A stretch of DNA of 64,000 nt from Rhynchopus sp. YZ270_cl-10 (taxonomy: Eukaryota > Euglenozoa > Diplonemea > Diplonemida > Diplonemidae), in assembly GCA_964035575.1 (NCBI GenBank), contig OZ037878.1, positions 682,001 through 746,000 on the forward strand. The letters are read 5' to 3'. Below, one piece after another: positions 49,565 to 59,733 of this stretch (positions within the stretch are counted from its first letter, which is position 1; every line of letters starts with the position of its first letter). Under the pieces are notes generated by a model that saw nothing but the letters and a program-made list of their open reading frames with translations, made no database searches and was not told where the DNA came from. The translations under genes and the position numbers were made by a program.

Positions 49565-51787
49565 CTAGTTTGTCACGGTGAAGCCAACAGTGGCAGCTGC
49601 GTCATAGCCAACATCGATCTTCCATCCTCCGACAACAGGCTCGTGCATGCCGGCGGTGTTGACGAGGGAGAAAGCTGTGTAGTACAGAGGGAACGTGATG
49701 GACTGGGTTGCGCCTGCCATAAGTGTGACGCGCTCAAAGCCGACAAGGAACTTCTTCGGTGCACCCGTCGACTGTGGCGGGATTGCAAAGATCAGCACAG
49801 TTGCGTCTCCGTCCACAGACCCAGTGTTCTTCACGTCCACAGTCACAGTCGACATTTCTGCATCTTGCGCCGTCACAGTCAGAGACCTTTTAACGTTTGC
49901 TGTGTCACACGCGGCTTGCACATCTGCTGCAGCAATGTGAGTGCTTGCTGTCTTGGCAGTGTAGCTGAAGGTTGTGTAGGACATCCCCTCACCGAAGGAG
50001 TACACAGGCTCGCCGGTGTAGAAACGGTACGTCCTGCCGGGGTAGCCAAACCTCCCGGGGCGCATTGCAAAGTCTGTGACACTAGCTTGGTGAACGTAGT
50101 CGGCGGGGTACTGGGTAGTGACCATGCGCCCACCTGGGTTGAAGGCACCGAAGACAACGTCTGCAAGTGCCTGTCCTCCGCTCTGTCCTGGGTAGCCCAT
50201 CCAGAGGATGGCATGCACTTTTGGGTTCTTCTTCAGGGAGGACATGTCGAGAGAGCCCCCACCAAACACAACAGCAATCACAGGCCCCTTCGCAGCCTCT
50301 GCAATGTCGGCAAAGAGCTTCTCCTGCTCCCCAGGGAAGGTGATCGTTGTGCGGTCGTGCCCTTCATCCTCCTGGGCGTGTGAGATGCCCACCACCATCA
50401 CCGTCGCATCTGCGCCCTTGGCTGCGTCCACTGCGTCTGCGAACCCTTCAGTGCTAACACAGTTGCAGTCCGCACATCCCTCGGCAAGGGTCGTGTTCGC
50501 GTACATGCCAAGCCCCTCCACCGGGCTGATCATGAACGGTGCCACCCCATGGTAGTCTCCAAGAAGTGTCAGGGTTGCGTTAGCGTTCGGGCCCACAACA
50601 GCAACGGTTTTGATTGTGTCCTTCGAAAGCGGGAGTGTGCCGTCGTTCTTCAGCAGGACCGTCCCCTGGTGTGCTGCAGAGAGTGCGGTGTTCTGATGTT
50701 CCTTCGTGTTCACGTTGTCTGCCCATGTGTAGCCCAGGAACGGCTGGCCGTCAGCAGGGTCGAACATACCCAGGCGTATCTGGACGATGAAGAGACGAAC
50801 CAACGCAGTGTCGACAGCAGCAATGTTCGTGACACCTTTATCCAGGGACGACTTCATGTGGGAGAAGAAGTAGCTCCCGCACTCGCTGTCCATACCCGCA
50901 CCCAGCGTGTCGCGCACAGCCTCGTCCGCATCCTCGTAGTGGTGGTTATCGACAATCTGCTGCACAGCGTTGCAGTCAGATGTGATGTATCCGTCAAACT
51001 TCCACGTGTCGCGTGCAATCTCCGTCATGATGCGGCTGTTGACACAGGACGGCGTGCCGTTCACTGCGGCGTAGGAGCACATCAGACCCGACACGTTTGC
51101 GTTCACAACACACGAGTGGAACGCAGGCAGGTACGAGTCCGCCTCGTCCTGCAGATTGAACGTCGCGTCGAAGCTAGAGCGGTTCTTCTCGCGGCTGTAC
51201 CCGTAGTAGTGCTTGCAGCAGGAGCTTGCTTTGAGGTGGCTGCGGTCCTCCTCACCGTGTTGCATGCCGTTGATGAACCACTCTGCGTAGTTTGCTGTCA
51301 GGTAGGGGTCCTCGCCGGGTGTCTCCTGCCCACGCCCCCAACGCGGGTCACGGAAGATGTTCACATTCGGTGCCCAGTACGTGAGCCCTGCAGTGCCTGC
51401 GTTGTTGAAGGAGCGAGCCTCTATGGCGATGCCCTTGCTGACCGCCTGGTACAGCGACCTGTTGAAGGACGACGCTGTCGTGATCACCTGCGGATAAGAC
51501 GTGGCGTAGGGTGTGGCCGCAGTGAAGTGCACTCCGCCTGCGTTGGCAACGCCGTGCAGTCCCTCGCTGCACCAGTTGTAGCTCAGCAGACCAGACCTAT
51601 TCGTGGTGACCCATCCAGTGTTCATCGTGAGGTTCACTTTCTCGTCCACCGTCAGACGCGACACGATCCACTCTGCACGCTCGGCCATAGGCTTCGAAGG
51701 ATCACACAGAACGGACCCTTTCAAGGCAGCACTGTCACAAGCACGTGGCGCTGTCATGGCAGCCACGACCACAACAGAGACAAGCAT
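49565..51787 (-). CDS. GH3 beta-xylosidase/beta-glucosidase-like, GH3-2 (740 aa, divergent)
   Basis: Signal-peptide-like start MLVSVVVVAAMTAPRAC. Same GH3 plan as GH3-1, with nucleophile Asp in GYITSDCNAV and acid/base-region segment DEGHDRTTITFPGEQ. LWMGYPGQSGGQALADVVFG and a C-terminal fibronectin-III-like domain follow. Most of the protein is clearly diverged from GH3-1 and GH3-3. However, its last about 98 residues, and the corresponding DNA plus about 120 bp of 3' flank, are almost identical to theirs, which points to gene conversion. The different active-site residues (SDCNAV rather than SDCGAV) may mean another substrate preference. Secreted or vacuolar. Confidence 0.92.
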   Translation of the reverse strand: MLVSVVVVAAMTAPRACDSAALKGSVLCDPSKPMAERAEWIVSRLTVDEKVNLTMNTGWVTTNRSGLLSYNWCSEGLHGVANAGGVHFTAATPYATSYPQVITTASSFNRSLYQAVSKGIAIEARSFNNAGTAGLTYWAPNVNIFRDPRWGRGQETPGEDPYLTANYAEWFINGMQHGEEDRSHLKASSCCKHYYGYSREKNRSSFDATFNLQDEADSYLPAFHSCVVNANVSGLMCSYAAVNGTPSCVNSRIMTEIARDTWKFDGYITSDCNAVQQIVDNHHYEDADEAVRDTLGAGMDSECGSYFFSHMKSSLDKGVTNIAAVDTALVRLFIVQIRLGMFDPADGQPFLGYTWADNVNTKEHQNTALSAAHQGTVLLKNDGTLPLSKDTIKTVAVVGPNANATLTLLGDYHGVAPFMISPVEGLGMYANTTLAEGCADCNCVSTEGFADAVDAAKGADATVMVVGISHAQEDEGHDRTTITFPGEQEKLFADIAEAAKGPVIAVVFGGGSLDMSSLKKNPKVHAILWMGYPGQSGGQALADVVFGAFNPGGRMVTTQYPADYVHQASVTDFAMRPGRFGYPGRTYRFYTGEPVYSFGEGMSYTTFSYTAKTASTHIAAADVQAACDTANVKRSLTVTAQDAEMSTVTVDVKNTGSVDGDATVLIFAIPPQSTGAPKKFLVGFERVTLMAGATQSITFPLYYTAFSLVNTAGMHEPVVGGWKIDVGYDAAATVGFTVTN

Positions 51788-52000
51788 TTTGTATTATTGT
51801 TAACCCTAGTGGCGTGCTAGTGGTACAACAGGGGTGGGTGGACTTCATGAAGACGTGCTAGGTGTGTGGTGTGCTGGGAAAGTCAGTCTCGTCTTCTTAA
51901 TGTTGTAATCAGCAGCTGTTGCCTCATACGCAAATTGCCAAATTATTAAGTTTTGTCATCATCCAACGGAACTGTTCGGAGGAGGAGGGAGGGAGGGAGG

Positions 52001-52438
52001 GAGCTCTCGCAGATGCTCGGCGTACGTTTGGCCACAAAGAGGACCACCGCACTTCCTAGAGTCTGCTCCTCTCGTACTGAGGTGTGCTGCTGTTTTGTGT
52101 CAGAGTGAGCTGAGTAATGTTTGTCATCAGAGTCGATCAAGCTAACAGGAAACGTTGAAAAGGTTTGTCATCACGTCTCGGGGAAATGGAAGTTGGAAAC
52201 AGCACAGACAGGTCTCTTGCCAAGGTTGACAGGCAGATGTGAGAGAGTTACCCAAATGACCGCCAGAGGACCTTGTCCTCAATCAAATGATACCTTCTTC
52301 TTTCAGGTTGGGGAGGGAGGTGGTAAAAACGCTGCATAAACTCTCGAGGGAGGTGGGAATGTCTTGTTTTGTTTGTTTTGTGTTGCGACTCAAAAACAGG
52401 GAAAAAGAAAGAAAACTTGAAAGATGTACCGCAACACG
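52001..52438. repeat. Shared upstream cassette R, copy 3
   Basis: Between GH3-2 and Ub-like/LRR copy E. Near-identical to copies 1, 4 and 5. The upstream 120 bp (about 51876-52000) also matches 2810-2936. Confidence 0.85.
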
Positions 52439-52510
52439 AACCCTTGCTCTCTGCGAACCCTGCTTCCCTTTCCTCAGAGGGCTCTGTGTCTGCATGAAGA
52501 CGCTTCCACC

Positions 52511-53557
52511 TCACCCTTCTTTCTGCACGGTTGCGGGGTCGGGCACGTTGTCAGTCTCGCATCTCAGACGGTGAATCGCGTTTGTCGGCAAAGGCGGTTC
52601 TTTCTCAAGCAACCTCCTCACAACCAGAGCGTCCTTGCTCAACCCTGAGGCATCGATTCTTGTTAACTCTGGGCAGCGGTAGAAGAAGCCCTCCCCAATA
52701 CTCCTGACCCCGCTCAACGCAGACAGGCCATCGACGACTTGCAAGCGCCAGCAATCCCCAAAGAAGTACAGCCCGATGGTAACGACACTCCTCAGCCCCG
52801 AAAGACAAACTCTCTTCAACGCGTAGCTGCCGCAAAGAAATTGGCGACCGATTTCGGTGACATTGCTCAACCCCGAAAGGTCCACGGACGTCAAATGCTC
52901 GCAGCTGCTAAGAAAACTCTCCTCAATCACAGTCACGCGGCGAAACACAGAGAGGTCAACCGTTCGCAATGCAGTGCAGGTAAGAAAGGATCTACCTATT
53001 TTAGTGACACTGCCGAACCCCGACAGGTTGATGCTCTCCAATCGGTTGGCGAGGCAGATGAAGAGACCTGCTATCACAGTCACATTGCACAACCCTGAAA
53101 GGTCAACCTCTGTCAACTGTCGGCAATTGTGCAAGAAGCTATCCCCTATTTCTGTAACGACCGACACAGCACTAAGGTCAAGTCGCGTTAACGCACTGTT
53201 GCGCAAGAAGTCATCAGGAATCTCAGTCGCAACCTCCGCCTCCAAAAGCAAACGCGCAACGTCCGGATCCTCCACAGTCTCCAACCTCTGTTTTGTCAGG
53301 TCTGTCTCGCCCAATGCGTGAAGTGCTGCAATGGCAGCAAACTTCTTTGTCCTCACGAGCATAATCGTGTCCCCAGCACTCAGCTCCTTGATGCCCTCCT
53401 CTTCACGCAGCACCTCCCCTTTGAAAGTCATCTGAAAGCTGTCTTCCTGCAACCCTGCTGCAGACGCCACCTTCAGACGCAGGTGTCCAAGTGCATCATC
53501 CACACCCACCTCCACCACATGTTCCTTCTCGTCAAAATCCTTGATCGTGAGATCCAT
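52511..53557 (-). CDS. Ub-like/leucine-rich-repeat protein, copy E (348 aa)
   Basis: Ub-like domain, helical linker and LRRs as in the other copies. It ends at QKEG because of the same one-base deletion as copy B, and the tail frame is shortened beyond it. Windows: DDFLRNS, DSFLHNC, GLFICLA, RSFLTCT, ESFLSSC, RQFLCGS, LYFFGDC and EGFFYRC. Several are shared with copy H (ESFLSSC, RQFLCGS), whereas the first resembles copy B. An in-frame hydrophobic leader starts 30 codons upstream. Expected to be a ligand-recognition protein; cellular location unresolved. Confidence 0.86.
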   Translation of the reverse strand: MDLTIKDFDEKEHVVEVGVDDALGHLRLKVASAAGLQEDSFQMTFKGEVLREEEGIKELSAGDTIMLVRTKKFAAIAALHALGETDLTKQRLETVEDPDVARLLLEAEVATEIPDDFLRNSALTRLDLSAVSVVTEIGDSFLHNCRQLTEVDLSGLCNVTVIAGLFICLANRLESINLSGFGSVTKIGRSFLTCTALRTVDLSVFRRVTVIEESFLSSCEHLTSVDLSGLSNVTEIGRQFLCGSYALKRVCLSGLRSVVTIGLYFFGDCWRLQVVDGLSALSGVRSIGEGFFYRCPELTRIDASGLSKDALVVRRLLEKEPPLPTNAIHRLRCETDNVPDPATVQKEG

Positions 53558-54429
53558 GTTTTTGTGTTTTGTGTTTTGTGCTGTGGCGTTTATCGTGGAG
53601 AAGGTGTGGACAAGCAAGAAACAAAGAGATAAAAACGGAAGCTGCAATATGCAGACAACCCATTAATGAGCGAACTCAACAGGATGCAGGCACAAAGTAC
53701 CCTGCGGCACACAACCAGAAGATGCAAAAAGAAACTGTGGCTTGCCTGCACCACAATGTGAACCAGACCTGCACATCACCACATCGACACCACTAGAAGA
53801 AGGATGACACTTTCCACTGAGTGTAACAGCATCTCCTCTTTGTGAAGAACGGGCACTGCCTGCACACTGTGGCAAGCTACATTGAGGAGGATCCGTCGAG
53901 GAAGCAGCCTTCAGCAGTCAGAAAAGGGTGAAGTACGCGAGCAAACTTATGGTTCCGTTGTTTCTGTCGTTTTGTGTTTTGTTTTTTTTTTTTTTTTTAA
54001 ATTTTTTTTTGTTTTTTTTTTTGTTTTTGTATGTTTTATGCGCCGGTTGACACCGTGCATCGATTTTTTTACATTTGTCTGGGGCTTTTTTTATCGTGAG
54101 GATACCGTTCACCGGGGAACACACAAGGTGCATTGCACTGAAATTATAACAATTGCTAATATTGCGGTATCAGGCATCCTACACTGTGCAGGTTACACCA
54201 ACACACTTTGACATTTGTTGTTGGGGAGCGAGGTGGAATCGGAATAACATAAATGAAAACGGACACTTCCCAGACACTAATTCACACGAGGGGGAAAAAA
54301 AATATCAATAATTTCGAAAGTAAAAGAGTGAAAGTGTTTTACAAATAATACACGCATTCTACACATTTTTTTTTTACTTACTCTGGCATTTTGTGTCTGG
54401 TACCTTGTCCCTTGCCTCGTGACACGGGT
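53558..54429. other. Intergenic between copy E and GH3-3
   Basis: Leader of copy E, then 53660-53780 resembles 560-690 near copy A (CCATTAATGAGCGAACTCAA, CACCACAATGTGAACCAGA). T-rich tracts at 53975-54030. No gene. The GH3 3' flank shared by GH3-1 and GH3-2 is absent here. Confidence 0.5.
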
Positions 54430-56661
54430 CTAGTTTGTCACGGTGAAGCCAACAGTGGCAGCTGCGTCATAGCCAACATCGATCTTCCATCCTCCGACAA
54501 CAGGCTCGTGCATGCCGGCGGTGTTGACGAGGGAGAAAGCTGTGTAGTACAGAGGGAACGTGATGGACTGGGTTGCGCCTGCCATAAGTGTGACGCGCTC
54601 AAAGCCGACAAGGAACTTCTTCGGTGCACCCGTCGACTGTGGCGGGGTCGCAAAGATCAGCACAGTTGCGTCTCCGTCCACAGACCCAGTGTTCTTCACG
54701 TCCACAGTCACAGTCGACATCTCCTGGTCGTCATCGGTGACAGAGTAACCCTTCTGGAGGTTGGCCTTGTCGCACATCTGCTGCACAGACACCGACTCCA
54801 CAGAGGCCTTTGCTGTCTTGGCAGTGTAGCTGAAGGTTGTGTAGGACATCCCCTCACCGAAGGAGTACACAGGCTCGCCGGTGTAGAAACGGTACGTCCT
54901 GCCGGTGTTGTTCGTCGATGCGTTCGGGCGCATGTTCATGTCGAACATGCTGAAGTTGTCCAAGTACGACCCGGGGTACTGGGTGTGGGGCAGACGGCCA
55001 CCTGGGTTGTAGTCGCCAAACAGCACCTCGGCAAGTGCCTGTCCTCCGCTCTGTCCTGGGTAGCCCATCCAGAGGAGCCCCTTCACCTTCGGGTGGTTCT
55101 TCAGGGGCGACAGGTCGAGGGACCCTCCTGCGACGACAACACCAATGACAGGCCCCTTGGCGGCGTCAGCAACCTGCTGCACAAGGTTGGCCTGCATACC
55201 GGGGAGGGAGATGTTGGTACGGTCACGTCCCTCAGCCTCGAGTCCCATGGACAGCCCCAACACGATGACTGTGACGTCCGCATCCTCAGCGGCGTGGACT
55301 GCATCGGCGAAGCCTGTGTCGTTCTTGCAGTCCTGGTCCCAGCACCCCAGGTTGAAAGTGGTCTGTGCGTACTTCGATACACCTGCAAGTGGTGAGATGA
55401 GGTACGGTGCCACTCCGTGGTAGTTTGCCTGCATAAGAGTCGTGATGTTTGCGCTGGGTCCCACCATAGCAATCTTCAGACCCGACTTCTTCAGAGGCAG
55501 GGTTCCGTCGTTCTTCAGAAGCACAGTTCCCTGGCGGGCAGCGTCCAGTGCAAGCTCCTGGTGCTCGGGTGTGTTGACCTTGTCTGCAAACGTGTACTTC
55601 AGGTAGGGCTGCTCCGCAACGTTATCGAACATTCCAAGACGGATCTGCATGGCGAAAAGGTCAATCAGGGCATGGTCCACGACTCCGACCTTTGTAACGT
55701 TCGCCTCAATCGACTTCTTCATGTTACCGCTCATGAATCCTCCACAGTCGCTGTCCATGCCTGCCTCAAGAGTGTCACGCACAGCCTCGTTCGGTGTGTC
55801 GTAGTGGTGGTTGTATGTCACGTCGTACACAGCACCACAGTCAGATGTGATGTACCCCTCGAAGCCCCATGCGTCACGTGCGAACTCGTTCATAATGCGG
55901 CCGTTCGCACAGGAGGGAACACCGTTGACAGCGTTGTAGGAGCACATCAGACCCGACACACGTCCGTTCTTCACACACGAGTGGAACGCAGGCAGGTATG
56001 TGTCAGCCTCGTCCTGCTTCGTAATAATCGCGTTGAAGCTATGCCTGTCCACACCACCCCAGTTCTCCAGGTCGTACGCGTAGTAGTGCTTGCAGCACGA
56101 CGAAGCCTTGATGTGGCGCGGGTCCTCACCCTCCTGCATTCCAGGCACGAAGTGGCGTGCGTACTCAGACGTCAGGTACGGGTCCTCACCGGGCGTCTCC
56201 TGTCCACGTCCCCAACGTGGGTCACGCATCAGGTTGATGTTCGGTGTCCAGAAGGTGAGTCCTGCGTGTCCAGCGTTGTTGATGGCACGTGCCTCGGTGG
56301 AAATCGTTTGTCCGATCTTGTGGAAAAGAGTCTTGTTGAAGGTGGCACCGGTAGTGATGACCTGGGGGAAGGAAGTGGCGTACGGAACGTCACCGCTGAA
56401 GGTCACACCAGGGGAACTACCCACACCGTGGAGTGCCTCGGACCACCACTGGTACCCCGGGAGGCCCATGCGAGAGACCGGGCTCGCACCGTTCTGGGTG
56501 ATCGAGATCTTCTCATCCAGAGTGAGCTGGTTGACAATCCAGTACGCACGCTCCTGTGTGCTGCGGCTCTCGTCACACAGAGTGCTTCCCTGAAGTGGTG
56601 CAACATCACACGGGCGTGATGCCAGCGACACAGCCGCACATGCGGCAACAACGTTCATCAT
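54430..56661 (-). CDS. GH3 beta-xylosidase/beta-glucosidase-like, GH3-3 (743 aa)
   Basis: Signal peptide MMNVVAACAAVSLASRPC. Nearly identical to GH3-1 over the N-terminal barrel (nucleophile Asp in YITSDCGAV) and the whole C-terminal third. A central block of about 110 residues differs strongly: GLKIAMVGPSANITTLMQAN, then QDCKNDTGFADAVHAAEDAD and GLSMGLEAEGRDRTNISLPG, against IESEARDRTNITLPGKQ in GH3-1. That block holds the acid/base-region loop, so substrate range may differ. Secreted glycosidase acting on plant-type oligosaccharides (family knowledge). The start was chosen at the tandem-Met signal peptide; a longer frame adds 28 codons without one. Confidence 0.92.
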   Translation of the reverse strand: MMNVVAACAAVSLASRPCDVAPLQGSTLCDESRSTQERAYWIVNQLTLDEKISITQNGASPVSRMGLPGYQWWSEALHGVGSSPGVTFSGDVPYATSFPQVITTGATFNKTLFHKIGQTISTEARAINNAGHAGLTFWTPNINLMRDPRWGRGQETPGEDPYLTSEYARHFVPGMQEGEDPRHIKASSCCKHYYAYDLENWGGVDRHSFNAIITKQDEADTYLPAFHSCVKNGRVSGLMCSYNAVNGVPSCANGRIMNEFARDAWGFEGYITSDCGAVYDVTYNHHYDTPNEAVRDTLEAGMDSDCGGFMSGNMKKSIEANVTKVGVVDHALIDLFAMQIRLGMFDNVAEQPYLKYTFADKVNTPEHQELALDAARQGTVLLKNDGTLPLKKSGLKIAMVGPSANITTLMQANYHGVAPYLISPLAGVSKYAQTTFNLGCWDQDCKNDTGFADAVHAAEDADVTVIVLGLSMGLEAEGRDRTNISLPGMQANLVQQVADAAKGPVIGVVVAGGSLDLSPLKNHPKVKGLLWMGYPGQSGGQALAEVLFGDYNPGGRLPHTQYPGSYLDNFSMFDMNMRPNASTNNTGRTYRFYTGEPVYSFGEGMSYTTFSYTAKTAKASVESVSVQQMCDKANLQKGYSVTDDDQEMSTVTVDVKNTGSVDGDATVLIFATPPQSTGAPKKFLVGFERVTLMAGATQSITFPLYYTAFSLVNTAGMHEPVVGGWKIDVGYDAAATVGFTVTN

Positions 56662-56876
56662 TGTTTCAAACAAAGAGTGTGCAGTTATCTGTTGGGAATG
56701 GTGGAAGCTCGCACATCCTGTACCCCCCTCCGCTGTCCTAGTCACAATCTGTCCTGCGAATCACAGAAGTCGGTCGCTCTCGCAGATGCTCTGAGGAACT
56801 GTTCGGAGGAGGTGATGGTGTGGTGGTGAGTGAGAGTGGGTCTGCGCTCGTCGCTAATGTGCGCGAGTTGTGGGGA

Positions 56877-57304
56877 GGGAGCTCTCGCAGATGCTCGGCG
56901 TACGTTTGGCCACAAAGAGGACCACCGCACTTCCTAGAGTCTGCTCCTCTCGTGCTGAGGTGTGCTGCTGTTTTGTGTCAGAGTGAGCTGAGTAATGTTT
57001 GTCATCAGAGTCGATCAAGCTAACAGGAAACGTTGAAAAGGTTTGTCATCACGTCTCGGGGAAATGGAAGTTGGAAACAGCACAGACAGGTCTCTTGCCA
57101 AGGTTGACAGGCAGATGTGAGAGAGTTACCCAAATGACCGCCAGAGGACCTTGTCCTCAATCAAATGATACCTTCTTCTTTCAGGTTGGGGAGGGAGGTG
57201 GTAAAAACGCTGCATAAACTCTCGAGGGAGGCGGGAATGTCTTGTTTTGTTTGTTTTGTGTTGCGACTGAAAAACAGGGAAAAAGAAAGAAAGTTTGAAA
57301 GATG
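56877..57304. repeat. Shared upstream cassette R, copy 4
   Basis: Between GH3-3 and Ub-like/LRR copy F. The 3' border runs directly into GCAAAGGGGGCCCCGTCG, where copy F lost its usual C-terminal region. Confidence 0.85.
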
Positions 57305-57322
57305 CAAAGGGGGCCCCGTCGA

Positions 57323-58375
57323 TTATTGTTCGGTATCGTTCTGCACGGTTGCGGGGTCGGGCACGTTGTCAGTCTCGCATCTCAGACCGTGAATCGCGTC
57401 AGTCGGCAAAGGCGGTTCTTTCTCAAGCAACCTCCTCACAACCAGAGCGTCCTTGCTCAACCCTGAGGCATCCATTCTTGTTAACTTTGAGCAGTAGGAG
57501 AAGAAGTCCTCCCCAATACTCCTGACCCCACTCAACGCAGACAGGCCATCGACGACTTGCAAGCACGAGCAATACCCAAAGAAGCCATCCCCAACGGTAA
57601 CGACACTCCTCAACCCCGAAAGACAAATTCTCTCCAACGCCGGGCAGTTGAAAAGAACGTAGTCACCTATTTCGGTGACATTGCTCAACCCCGAAAGGTC
57701 CACGGACGTCAAATGCTTGCAGCCGCCAAGAAATTGCCGCTCAATCACAGTCACGCAGCGAAACACAGAGAGGTCAACAGTTCGCAATGCAGCGCATCCA
57801 AGAAACCACTCACCTATTTTAGTGACACTGCCGAACCCCGACAGGTTGATGCTCTCCAATCGCTTGGCGCCGCTGATGAAGTAATCTTCTATCACAGTCA
57901 CATTGCACAACCCTGAAAGGTCAAGCTCTGTCAACTGCGGGCAACGGCGCAGGAAGCTATCCCCTATTTCTGTAACGACCGACACAGCACTAAGGTCAAG
58001 TCGCGATAACGCACTGTTTTGCAAGAACCCCTGAGGAATCTCAGTCGCAACCTCCGCCTCCAAAAGCAAACGCGCAACGTCCGGATCGTCCACAGTCTCC
58101 AACCTCTGTTTTGTCAGGTTTGTCTCGCCCAATGCGTGAAGTGCTGCAATGGCAGCAAACTTCGTTGTCCTCACGAGCATAATCGTGTCCCCAGCACTCA
58201 GCTCCTTGATGCCCTCCTCTTCACGCAGCACCTCCCCTCTGAAAGTCATCTGAAAGCTGTCTTCCTGCAACCCTGCTGCAGACGCCACCTTCAGACGCAG
58301 GTGTCCAAGTGCATCATCCACACCCACCTCCACCACATGTTCCTTCTCATCAAAATCCTTTATCGTGAGATCCAT
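57323..58375 (-). CDS. Ub-like/leucine-rich-repeat protein, copy F (350 aa)
   Basis: Ub-like domain, linker and LRRs. Windows: QGFLQNS, DSFLRRC, DYFISGA, EWFLGCA, RQFLGGC, DYVLFNC, DGFFGYC and EDFFSYC. The C terminus is VPDPATVQNDTEQ: an unrelated sequence replaces the charged tail. No hydrophobic leader precedes it; cassette R core (GTGTGCTGCTGTTTTGTGTC) lies immediately upstream of the ATG. This copy therefore uses the GH3-type upstream region instead of the leader of B, C and E. Confidence 0.87.
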   Translation of the reverse strand: MDLTIKDFDEKEHVVEVGVDDALGHLRLKVASAAGLQEDSFQMTFRGEVLREEEGIKELSAGDTIMLVRTTKFAAIAALHALGETNLTKQRLETVDDPDVARLLLEAEVATEIPQGFLQNSALSRLDLSAVSVVTEIGDSFLRRCPQLTELDLSGLCNVTVIEDYFISGAKRLESINLSGFGSVTKIGEWFLGCAALRTVDLSVFRCVTVIERQFLGGCKHLTSVDLSGLSNVTEIGDYVLFNCPALERICLSGLRSVVTVGDGFFGYCSCLQVVDGLSALSGVRSIGEDFFSYCSKLTRMDASGLSKDALVVRRLLEKEPPLPTDAIHGLRCETDNVPDPATVQNDTEQ

Positions 58376-58751
58376 TTTTGTGTTTTTGTGTTTTGTGCTG
58401 TGTCTCGTGCTGAGGTGTGCTGCTGTTTTGTGTCAGAGTGAGCTGAGTAATGTTTGTCATCAGAGTCGATCAAGCTAACAGGAAACGTTGAAAAGGTTTG
58501 TCAGCATGCGTCTGGAAAATAGAAACTATCGGGCCCCTTAGCAGTGTCCGAACACAAAGCTACCCCCCACTCTTCTTTTGGATGTGTAACATTTAGTACA
58601 TTTTATTGCATTGCTTGTAAACGAAAGCCACAGGATAGAAGGAACAATGCAAAGGGTTCAAAGTGCTAACACCTCATCACATGACGAGGTGCGCATCCTC
58701 AAAGATAACTCTTCCCATATGCCGTGAGCTGTGTATGCTGCAATCAACAGA

Positions 58752-58850
58752 AAGAGAAGGTGAACGTGTAAATGCGGCACCGTACGTCGGCGGACGCAGG
58801 CACTGCTTCCCTGAGGGCTGTCGCACCCCAGAGAGCACTTCGAAGGATTG
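58752..58850 (+). repeat. Structured repeat S6
   Basis: AAGGTGAACGTGTAAATGCG, GTCGGCGGACGCAGGCACTG and a hairpin GAGGGCTGTCGCACCCC, closing GAGCACTTCG. Mostly absent from the second duplication copy. Confidence 0.5.
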
Positions 58851-58890
58851 GACATAGTTTCCACTGTCATCAAAAAGACGTGGAATACCT

Positions 58891-58955
58891 AAGTGCAAAC
58901 ATCTCTGTGGACGCAGGCACTGTACCTCCGCGGGTTATAACCGCGGAGTGCACTT
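58891..58955 (+). repeat. Structured repeat S7 (best folded copy)
   Basis: Closing stem AAGTGCA/TGCACTT (7 bp), a small CTG...CAG arm around the core GTGGACGCAGGCACTG, and CTCCGCGG-GTTATAA-CCGCGGAG with a 7-nt loop. This is reminiscent of acceptor stem plus T arm. An identical copy lies at 61816-61880. Confidence 0.55.
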
Positions 58956-59011
58956 CGTTGACACAGTGGGGATGCTGTGCACAGGCATACACTACCCTAA
59001 AGAAAACTTGA

Positions 59012-59045
59012 AAGATCGATGTGCCTCTCGTGCACACAAGATCTT
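59012..59045 (+). repeat. CTCTCGT-loop hairpin element, copy f
   Basis: AAGATC, TGTGC, CTCTCGT, GCACA, GATCTT: both stems fully paired but with bases different from copies c and e. An equivalent copy lies at 61938-61971. Confidence 0.65.
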
Positions 59046-59186
59046 AATAAAGAAAACCAGTGATTGGGCGACAACGAAACACTTCACATCTCCACTAACT
59101 CCCAAAAAGCACAAACGCAACACATACCCTTATCCAAACATCCACGGAAAGATAGCTATAGAAACAAGTGGACGCTCACAGACAAA

Positions 59187-59313
59187 AAAGAAGAAGAAGA
59201 AGAAGAAGAAGAAGAAGAAGAAGAAGAAGAAGAAGAAGAAGAAGAAGAAGAAGAAGAAGAAGAAGAAGAAGAAGAAGAAGAAGAAGAAGAAGAAGAAGAA
59301 GAAGAAGAAGAAG
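59187..59313 (+). repeat. (AAG)n microsatellite, about 42 units
   Basis: Uninterrupted AAG/GAA repeat. The duplicated locus at about 62115 has only about three units. Confidence 0.97.
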
Positions 59314-59556
59314 GCAAATATAAAGAAGTGAATATTGAAAAATACAAAGCCCTCTTTGTGACAATGTACCTCCCGAAAAGTTGCTAAGAAAAGTCTTTGT
59401 GTGCATAGTTTCAGCTGTATACACAAGGGGAGCACTCTCCCGTGAGAGTTTCGCTGTATCAACGTATGGGATGTTTTGTTCTCTTCAAAAGCTAGGAACA
59501 CAGAAAACAAAAGATCTTCGCTGCTAATCTGGGGGGTGGCGGGGTTTCACAACTTT

Positions 59557-59733
59557 TCACAACTGTGCGGGAAGGCGAATGTGCCGGCGAAGCACCTCCT
59601 GAAGTAATGCCATAAGCTCACCTTTCACCTTCACCTCCCGGAGGTGAGCGAGCTCACGGTCGCCATTCGCCCTGATGCAAGAGAGTATGCAGTCATCCGC
59701 GTTGATACGCGTCTTCCCGATCTCCTGAGTTCA
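59557..59733 (-). other. Foreign coding-like frame joined to copy G
   Basis: Beyond the break in copy G, another frame reads EIGKTRINADDCILSCIRAN, later LREVKVKGELMALLQEVLRR, to a stop at 59557. It may be the 3' end of a LINE ORF, as at the copy A break, or a fragment of another gene. Confidence 0.3.

Larger units (their letters stand above)
58381..59510. repeat. Segmental duplication, copy 1
   Basis: From the cassette-R core through CAGCATGCGTCTGGAAAATA, structured repeats S6 and S7, a CTCTCGT hairpin, an AAG tract and GAGAGTTTCGCTGTATCAAC. Repeated at 61406-62420 upstream of copy H. Copy 1 has an extra S6 unit and a greatly expanded AAG tract. Confidence 0.85.

Noticed and set aside
59064-59510. 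Poly-Glu, poly-Lys and antisense poly-Phe/poly-Ser frames
   Set aside because: Translation of the AAG microsatellite.
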